Origin: Gammaproteobacteria bacterium
Lineage (GTDB): Bacteria > Pseudomonadota > Gammaproteobacteria > CAJXQU01
Assembly (NCBI GenBank): GCA_026984275.1
Contig: JALSSM010000184.1
Span: forward strand, 1-14,589
DNA length: 14,589 nucleotides
Direction: 5' to 3'
Part shown: positions 7,818 through 12,642 of the stretch, piece by piece
Layout of the letters: the number at the start of each line of letters is the position of its first letter
Numbering within the stretch: the first letter of the stretch is position 1
Notes under the pieces: model-generated
Told to the model about the DNA's origin: nothing
Database searches by the model: none
What the model saw: only the letters and a program-made list of their open reading frames with translations
Translations under genes and position numbers: made by a program

Positions 7818-9155
7818 ATGTCAGAAACTTCATCACCACATAAAATTGTTATCGTCGGCGGCGGTGCCGGTGGCATCGAATTAGCCACCCGTTTGGGCAA
7901 TAAACTGGGTAAAAAGAAAAAAGCCGAGATCACTCTGATCGATTGCACATTAACACATATCTGGAAGCCTCTTTTACATGAAATAGCCGCTGGCACACTG
8001 GATTCACATGCCGATGACCTGGAATATCTGGCACAGGCAAACTGGCATAACTTCCGATTCCGATATGGTCGAATGGATGGGCTGGATCGTGAAAAACAGG
8101 AGGTAACACTTGCTCCAACGGTTGATGAAGATGGTTTCGAATTTATTCCCCGGCGTAATTTTCAATACGATACCCTGATCATTGCTATCGGTAGTACGAC
8201 AAATGACTTTGGTATTAAAGGTGTCAGTGAACACTGTATCTCTCTGGATACACGTGAACAGGCTGAACGATTTCACTCACACCTGTTGAAAAAATGTTAC
8301 AGCGCACAGACATCAACCAAGCCATTAAAAGAAGGACAGCTCCATGTGGCAATCGCAGGTGCCGGAGCAACCGGTGTAGAACTTGCTGCTGAATTACACG
8401 AATCCACCCGGGAGCTTGTTGCGTTTGGATTGGAAAATATTGATCCGGATCGCGATCTGAAAATATCTCTGATCGAAGCAGCTGACAAAATACTCCCTGC
8501 TCTTCCTGATCGTTTATCACAAGCGACGGTTGATACTTTACATAAAATTAATGTCGATGTGAGAACGGGGGAAAGAATTGTCGAAGCCACGGCCGATGGT
8601 TTTCATACCGAAGCTGGTCATTTTATTCCTTCCGAGATCAAGGTCTGGGCAGCAGGCATCAAAGCACCTGATTTTCTTAAAGATATTGATGGGCTTGAGA
8701 CTAACCGCATCAATCAACTGGTAGTGCATTCAACTTTACAAACCACCCGTGATGAAAATATCTTTGCCTTCGGAGACTGCGCACAATGTCCAGTTGAACC
8801 AGGTTCAGAAGAAATGGTGCCACCCAGGGCACAATCAGCGCATCAACAAGCATCCATGCTGGTCAAAACCATGAAACGTCGTTTGAAAGGCGACCCACAA
8901 TTACCTGAGTATAAATACGTCGATTATGGATCATTAGTCAACCTCAGTTCGTATACAACAGTTGGCAACATGATGGGGAATCTTCTGGGTAAATGGACAG
9001 GCAGCGTTATGATCGAAGGTGTGATCGCCCGGTTTATCTATAAGTCGCTCTATAAAATGCATCAGGTTGCTCTGTATGGTTATGTCGGCACATTATTGCA
9101 ATCAATTGCTAATCGCCTGATCCGCAAACCACGCAGAAGGCTCAAGTTCCACTAG
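7818..9155 (+). CDS. ndh: Type II NADH:quinone oxidoreductase (NDH-2)
   Basis: A single-subunit, non-proton-pumping flavoenzyme that passes electrons from NADH to membrane quinone on the inner face of the cytoplasmic membrane. The 445-aa length is typical. The first dinucleotide fold VIVGGGAGGIELA (11-23) binds FAD and the second, VAIAGAGATGVELAAEL (177-193), binds NADH. The segment WKPLLHEIAAGTLD (49-62) is a hallmark of the NDH-2 family. IFAFGDCAQCP (315-325) and PPRAQSAHQQA (335-345) complete the FAD/quinone side. The C-terminal 40 residues are hydrophobic and then very basic (RKPRRR), fitting the amphipathic membrane anchor. The second glycine motif begins GAGATG rather than the commoner GGGATG. 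It is first in a tight plus-strand run of four genes. Other flavin disulfide reductase relatives are less likely given the WKPLLHE and C-terminal features. Confidence 0.93.
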   Translation: MSETSSPHKIVIVGGGAGGIELATRLGNKLGKKKKAEITLIDCTLTHIWKPLLHEIAAGTLDSHADDLEYLAQANWHNFRFRYGRMDGLDREKQEVTLAPTVDEDGFEFIPRRNFQYDTLIIAIGSTTNDFGIKGVSEHCISLDTREQAERFHSHLLKKCYSAQTSTKPLKEGQLHVAIAGAGATGVELAAELHESTRELVAFGLENIDPDRDLKISLIEAADKILPALPDRLSQATVDTLHKINVDVRTGERIVEATADGFHTEAGHFIPSEIKVWAAGIKAPDFLKDIDGLETNRINQLVVHSTLQTTRDENIFAFGDCAQCPVEPGSEEMVPPRAQSAHQQASMLVKTMKRRLKGDPQLPEYKYVDYGSLVNLSSYTTVGNMMGNLLGKWTGSVMIEGVIARFIYKSLYKMHQVALYGYVGTLLQSIANRLIRKPRRRLKFH

Positions 9156-9161
9156 CCCCTG

Positions 9162-10034
9162 ATGGACAAGGTGCTTCTGGAGCGAGCTCATCAATTACTG
9201 GATCGGATGGAGCAACTGCTTCCGCCGATACCGGCCGTCACAGACTGGGAGAAGGCCATCGCCCATCGATGGTGCCACAATGGCAAACAGGGTTATCTGC
9301 AGGCAGTGACACGAACCAGTCAGATCAGACTTTCCGATCTGCTTTGTATCGATCAACAAAAACAGCAACTCGATCAGAACACCCGTCAATTCGTCAACGG
9401 TCTGCCTGCCAATAATGCCCTGCTGTGGGGACCACGTGGCACTGGCAAATCATCTCTGATCAAGGCGATACTGAATGAATATTCTGATCAAGGTTTACGT
9501 TTAATCGAAGTTGAAAAACGACACCTTGAAGAACTGCCCGATATGGCTGAACAGCTCTATAATCGCCCGGAAAGATTTATTATTTTCTGTGACGACCTTT
9601 CATTTGAGACGGATGATGCCAGTTACAAATCTCTCAAGGTCGTGCTCGATGGATCGATCAACCGTACACCGGACAATATTCTGATCTACGCCAGCTCCAA
9701 CCGACGACATCTACTTCCTGAATATAATCAGGATAATACTGATGCCAGACTGATCGATACCGAGATCCATTATGGTGAAGCCGTTGAGGAAAAGATTTCG
9801 CTTTCGGAAAGATTTGGTCTATGGTTGGCGTTTCACCCATTCAACCAGGATGCTTATCTGCGTATTGTTGATCACTGGTTACAACAACTCAATGTTATCA
9901 TCGATAATCGAGAATCCATGCAAAAAGATGCTTTGAGATGGGCTTTGTTACACGGATCACGAAGTGGTCGATCGGCTTGGCAATTCGCACGGGATTTTGC
10001 TGGTAAACAACAGTTGAATAAACTCAATGACTGA
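9162..10034 (+). CDS. DUF815 family AAA+ ATPase
   Basis: A 290-aa predicted ATPase of the DUF815 (COG2607-type) family, function unknown. Walker A is GPRGTGKSS at 90-98, and Walker B is FIIFCDDLSFE at 139-149 with D144/D145. YASSNRRHLLPEY at 176-188 is the sensor-1 region and is strongly diagnostic for this family. A C-terminal SRSGRSAWQFARDF segment (266-279) supplies candidate arginine finger or sensor-2 residues. Length is normal. The ATG at 9162 lies 6 bp after the ndh stop with no strong ribosome-binding site, so coupling is probable. The 3' end overlaps the next gene by 8 bp. No membrane segment or signal is seen, so it acts in the cytosol. The operon gives no clear hint of its client. 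Confidence 0.88.
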   Translation: MDKVLLERAHQLLDRMEQLLPPIPAVTDWEKAIAHRWCHNGKQGYLQAVTRTSQIRLSDLLCIDQQKQQLDQNTRQFVNGLPANNALLWGPRGTGKSSLIKAILNEYSDQGLRLIEVEKRHLEELPDMAEQLYNRPERFIIFCDDLSFETDDASYKSLKVVLDGSINRTPDNILIYASSNRRHLLPEYNQDNTDARLIDTEIHYGEAVEEKISLSERFGLWLAFHPFNQDAYLRIVDHWLQQLNVIIDNRESMQKDALRWALLHGSRSGRSAWQFARDFAGKQQLNKLND

Positions 10035-10581
10035 AGACATCAAAAAGGTCGAACAAAGTTGCAGAGAGCTTTTTTCAAAAAATCAGGTAGAGACGGCTCT
10101 GGACAAAATGGCAACAGAAATCAACGCATCACTTTCTGAAACTAATCCAATCATTCTTTGTACTGTGATCGGCGGCATCATCCCGACAGGTTTATTACTC
10201 CCCCGCCTCAACTTTCCATTACAACTGGATTATATTCATGCCACCCGCTATCGGGGAGAAACGAAAGGGGGGCACCTGCACTGGGTGAAACAACCAGAGA
10301 TTGAATTGTCAGACAGGACGGTATTGATCATCGACGATATTCTCGATGAAGGCCATACTCTGGAAGCGATCATTGATTACTGCCAGGCTGAAGGCGCAAA
10401 AAAGATACTGACAGCCGTTCTGATCGAGAAAAACCTGCCCAGTCGTCCAGGCCTGACAAAAGCGGACTTCACCGGTTTGATCGCAGACAATGAATATCTG
10501 GTTGGTTATGGTATGGATTACAAGGGCTACCTGAGAAATCTTGACAGTATTTCAGCTATCAACGAAAAACATCAATCATAG
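10027..10581 (+). CDS. Hypoxanthine (guanine) phosphoribosyltransferase
   Basis: A 184-aa type I phosphoribosyltransferase predicted to convert hypoxanthine (and perhaps guanine) plus PRPP to IMP (GMP) in the cytosol. The PRPP-binding loop VLIIDDILDEGHTL is at 99-112. The flexible-loop region YIHATRYRGET is at 69-79, and the C-terminal base-binding part YLVGYGMDYKGYLRNL at 157-172 matches the HPRT pattern VGYGxDYxxxYRNL. The first loop GGIIPTG is at 49-55. The start ATG lies inside the end of the ATPase gene (8-bp overlap), indicating translational coupling. The following phosphorylase gene begins 10 bp after the stop; its expected product, hypoxanthine, is the substrate here. Preference between hypoxanthine, guanine and xanthine cannot be settled from sequence alone. 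Confidence 0.88.
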   Translation: MTEDIKKVEQSCRELFSKNQVETALDKMATEINASLSETNPIILCTVIGGIIPTGLLLPRLNFPLQLDYIHATRYRGETKGGHLHWVKQPEIELSDRTVLIIDDILDEGHTLEAIIDYCQAEGAKKILTAVLIEKNLPSRPGLTKADFTGLIADNEYLVGYGMDYKGYLRNLDSISAINEKHQS

Positions 10582-10591
10582 AATACGACAA

Positions 10592-11344
10592 ATGACAGAT
10601 CTCGCAATCATCGGTGGAACCGGCCTCAACAAACTGGAAGGCATCAACATCATCAGACGACGTGTCATGCGCACACCCTATGGCGAACCCTCCGGACCAC
10701 TCACCTACGGAGAAATTAACGGTAACGAAATCGTTTTCCTGCCCAGACATGGCACAGGTCACACTATTCCACCACACAAAATCAATTACTGTGCAAACAT
10801 CTGGGCCTTAAAGGAAATCGGTGTTAAAGAAGTGATCAGTATTGCGGCTGTCGGTGGGATTAACAACAAACTTGCCCCAGCTCAACTTGCTGTTCCCGAT
10901 CAGATCATCGATTATACCTGGGGTCGCGAAAATACTTTTTATGAAGGCGGTGCAGGTAAAGTCATCCATATTGATTTTACTCACCCCTATGATAATGCAT
11001 TAAGAACCAGGATCATTAACGCTGCCCAAAAAGCAGGCATAGCAATTTTTGAAGGTGGAACCTATGGTGCAACTCAAGGCCCACGTCTGGAAACGGCGGC
11101 TGAAATTGATCGAATGGAAAAAGACGGTTGTGATCTCGTTGGTATGACCGGCATGCCCGAAGCCTCTCTCGCCAGAGAACTGGATCTTGCGTATGCCTGT
11201 TGTGCTGTCGTAGCCAATCACGCCGCAGGGCGAGGGGACAAGGAAGAAATATCAATGAAGGAAATTGAGCTTTATCTAAATAAAGCGATGCAACAGGTTA
11301 GAGAACTTCTGATCGTAGTCCTTAGTAACCCCAGTTCTACTTAA
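10592..11344 (+). CDS. S-methyl-5'-thioinosine / 6-oxopurine nucleoside phosphorylase
   Basis: A 250-aa nucleoside phosphorylase of the PNP/MTAP family, predicted to split S-methyl-5'-thioinosine with phosphate into hypoxanthine and methylthioribose-1-phosphate. The start is the ATG at 10592, giving MTDLAIIGGTGL, the family's standard N-terminus; an open frame from 10541 overlaps the previous gene and is rejected. Visible motifs are IIGGTGL (6-12, phosphate loop), RHG at 52-54, NYCANIWALK (65-74), TQGPRLET (161-168) and GMTGMPEASLARE (184-196). Human MTAP, which acts on the 6-amino purine, has an Asp in the ATDYD segment; here VVANHAAG supplies N209, as in 6-oxopurine-specific PNPs and, from memory, the characterised Pseudomonas aeruginosa MTIP. 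Placement beside the phosphoribosyltransferase supports hypoxanthine as product. A plain inosine/guanosine PNP is the main alternative. Confidence 0.87.
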   Translation: MTDLAIIGGTGLNKLEGINIIRRRVMRTPYGEPSGPLTYGEINGNEIVFLPRHGTGHTIPPHKINYCANIWALKEIGVKEVISIAAVGGINNKLAPAQLAVPDQIIDYTWGRENTFYEGGAGKVIHIDFTHPYDNALRTRIINAAQKAGIAIFEGGTYGATQGPRLETAAEIDRMEKDGCDLVGMTGMPEASLARELDLAYACCAVVANHAAGRGDKEEISMKEIELYLNKAMQQVRELLIVVLSNPSST

Positions 11345-11353
11345 GGAATTGAA

Positions 11354-11482
11354 CTAAAAGCTGTTCCTCGGCACGAGGCAGTCGAGTGCAACTTTGCCGA
11401 TACCTGGAATGGAATTACCACGACCATTGCTATATTTAATGGCTGATAAGTCATTGAATAGGACGAAAAATAAAAATCGCAT
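11354..11482 (-). CDS. Small unassigned ORF, doubtful
   Basis: A 42-codon open frame with ATG at 11482 and TAG at 11354. The product begins MRFLFFVLFN (hydrophobic) and continues with a Gly-rich, protein-like middle (NGRGNSIPGIGKVALD) ending PRNSF. I do not recognise a family. A GAGG lies about 16-19 nt before the ATG, too far for a good ribosome-binding site, and the AT-rich inverted repeat covers the first codons. It may be a non-coding by-product, the tail of a decayed gene, or part of a repeated element. A second minus-strand frame through the same DNA (from an ATG at 11496) is also open for 51 codons, which weakens the case for either. Confidence 0.2.
   Translation of the reverse strand: MRFLFFVLFNDLSAIKYSNGRGNSIPGIGKVALDCLVPRNSF
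11366..11378. repeat. Short GC-rich hairpin
   Basis: CCTCG and CGAGG pair around a GCA loop, about 20 bp after the phosphorylase stop. No T-run follows, so it is not a standard intrinsic terminator. It may be incidental. Confidence 0.35.
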
Positions 11483-11494
11483 TTTTTATTTTTC
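11465..11494. terminator. AT-rich inverted repeat with T-tracts, candidate terminator
   Basis: GAAAAATAAAAA pairs perfectly with TTTTTATTTTTC around a six-base loop (TCGCAT). After one mismatch, four more outer pairs extend the stem. T-rich tracts occur on both strands, so it could help end transcripts from either side, but the stem is weak (almost all A-T). Confidence 0.4.
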
Positions 11495-11497
11495 ATC

Positions 11498-11527
11498 CTC
11501 TGACAATTCATGGATGAATTGTCAGAG
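11498..11527. terminator. Perfect 14-bp-arm inverted repeat, candidate bidirectional terminator
   Basis: CTCTGACAATTCAT is followed by GG and then its exact reverse complement. It lies 17 bp beyond the stop of the TrmH-type gene, the expected place for its terminator. On the minus strand it is followed by A/T-rich DNA rather than an immediate clean T-run, so termination is inferred. A protein-binding operator or a structured RNA end is also possible. Confidence 0.5.
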
Positions 11528-11544
11528 ATCCCTTAAATTAAACC

Positions 11545-12096
11545 TTAACGAAACTTTTGCTGTGTATACTCATACATAACGATTGATCCGGCAATACTGA
11601 CGTTCAGGCTTTGCACATTGCCGAACTGTGGGATTTTAATTTTCTGAATATCAGGATAACTCTTCAAATCGATACTGAGACCGAGCTCTTCATTTCCCAA
11701 AATAAAAGCACTTTTTACAGGAAATTGTATCTGGCTTAATGTTTTCTCTGTATCAAAATCAAGTGCGAAGATTTCATAACCCGTCTGTTTGAGCTCCTGA
11801 TAACAGGTATCAAAATTATCATGAAATTTCGCTGGTACTTTGCGGAAGGCACCTTTGGCCGGAGCCGGATCGAAGAATCCTATATTGATCAGATGAACTT
11901 CAAAAGCACCAAATGCTTCGGCACTACGAAATAATTTTGGGACATTAAATCCTGACTTTAGATTATCCAGTACCAGAATAAACTGATGTTCACCGTGTTT
12001 TGCCAGCTTATTCCGAACACGCTCTTTTTCGTAGCGTTTTATCGCATTGTCACGATGTTTTTTACGGCTACTATGCTGATTATTGTTTGTCACCAA
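11545..12096 (-). CDS. TrmH/SpoU-family RNA 2'-O-methyltransferase
   Basis: A 183-aa SPOUT-class methyltransferase, predicted to transfer a methyl group from S-adenosylmethionine to a ribose 2'-OH of tRNA or rRNA. The three family motifs are complete. Motif 1 is LDNLKSGFNVPKLFRSAEAF (43-62) with N45 and catalytic-type R57, motif 2 is AFILGNEELGL (130-140), and motif 3 is IPQFGNVQSLNVSIAGSIV (155-173), which forms the knotted cofactor site. A lysine/arginine-rich N-terminal tail of about 35 residues probably binds RNA. There is no ATG in a sensible position: the frame opens with TTG (12096) directly followed by GTG (12093), so a non-ATG start is required; GGA lies just upstream. The gene starts 5-8 bp after the csiV stop, so it is likely translated by coupling. 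The target nucleotide cannot be assigned. Confidence 0.87.
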   Translation of the reverse strand: MVTNNNQHSSRKKHRDNAIKRYEKERVRNKLAKHGEHQFILVLDNLKSGFNVPKLFRSAEAFGAFEVHLINIGFFDPAPAKGAFRKVPAKFHDNFDTCYQELKQTGYEIFALDFDTEKTLSQIQFPVKSAFILGNEELGLSIDLKSYPDIQKIKIPQFGNVQSLNVSIAGSIVMYEYTQQKFR

Positions 12097-12101
12097 TCCA
12101 A

Positions 12102-12641
12102 TTATAATTTAACGACACGGACAAGCAGCCCGAATAAGGGGTGATCCAGATAATGCAGTTCTTTTGATTTTAAACGGCGATTTTCTTCAAGTCGGACAGC
12201 ACCTTCTGTACTATTAAATCGCAGATCAGCAATGACATGCAGGTATTTCTTTTTATACAGATTGATTGTTCCTTCAAGCACACCAGGAACTTCAATCCAT
12301 GCCGCCGTATTTTCATCTCTGGAAAAAACAGGCTGACTCCAACTTCTATGATAAAGAACACGGTATTGTCCAGATTCCTCCAGTCTGCTTCTGGCCTGTA
12401 CAAGGTTCAATGTGGATGATGATAGTTCTTTGATGACCCCTTCACCGGCTCCAGTTACAGGTTCTGTATTTAGTGTTGATGGGCTATCTTTCAGTTCACG
12501 CCATTGTTCATTATCGATTCCCGTTCTATCTGTATGTTCAAAGATCAGGACTTCTATTTTGTATACAGGTGCAGCAAAACTATCAATCGTAAACAAGGAA
12601 AACAGAAATAGAATGAGAAGATCGTATTTTTTATTCTTCAT
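12102..12641 (-). CDS. csiV: CsiV-family periplasmic protein
   Basis: A 179-aa secreted protein of the CsiV family. In Vibrio, CsiV is a periplasmic peptidoglycan-binding protein needed for LpoA-dependent activity of the cell-wall synthase PBP1A. A Sec signal covers residues 1-23 (cleavage after DSFA). The mature start APVYKIEVLIFEH is typical. The C-terminal block has GTINLYKKKYLHVIADLRF (124-142) and RRLKSKELHYLDHPLFGLLV (155-174), the strongest family signature. The start is the ATG at 12641, one base after the mfd stop (TGA T ATG). An upstream in-frame ATG at 12653 would overlap mfd and add only four residues. The pairing with mfd recalls the pseudomonad gene order. Family is confident; the same function in this organism is inferred. 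Confidence 0.85.
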   Translation of the reverse strand: MKNKKYDLLILFLFSLFTIDSFAAPVYKIEVLIFEHTDRTGIDNEQWRELKDSPSTLNTEPVTGAGEGVIKELSSSTLNLVQARSRLEESGQYRVLYHRSWSQPVFSRDENTAAWIEVPGVLEGTINLYKKKYLHVIADLRFNSTEGAVRLEENRRLKSKELHYLDHPLFGLLVRVVKL

Positions 12642-12642
12642 A

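Larger units (their letters stand above)
11345..11544. other. 200-bp intergenic region between convergent genes
   Basis: This gap holds a short hairpin (11366-11378), a long AT-rich inverted repeat (11465-11494), a perfect 14-bp-arm inverted repeat (11498-11527) and a small minus-strand ORF (11354-11482). Apart from one site at 11528-11531, just outside the second repeat, it contains no GATC, unlike the flanking genes. The inverted repeats probably end transcription from both sides. Confidence 0.7.

Noticed and set aside
7739..7996. N-terminal extension of the DUF1244 frame up to 7996
   Set aside because: It runs antisense through the start of ndh and through the promoter gap; its sequence is not protein-like for the family, and the ATG at 7738 gives the normal DUF1244 length.
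8004..8729. Several 60-100 codon ORFs antisense to ndh
   Set aside because: All are overlapping shadows of ndh with no start signals or recognisable sequence.
10541..10591. Longer start for the phosphorylase at 10541
   Set aside because: It overlaps the end of the phosphoribosyltransferase gene and adds residues before the canonical IIGGTGL N-terminus.
11394..11579. 61-codon plus-strand ORF in the convergent gap
   Set aside because: It runs through both inverted repeats and into the 3' end of the methyltransferase gene; composition looks random.
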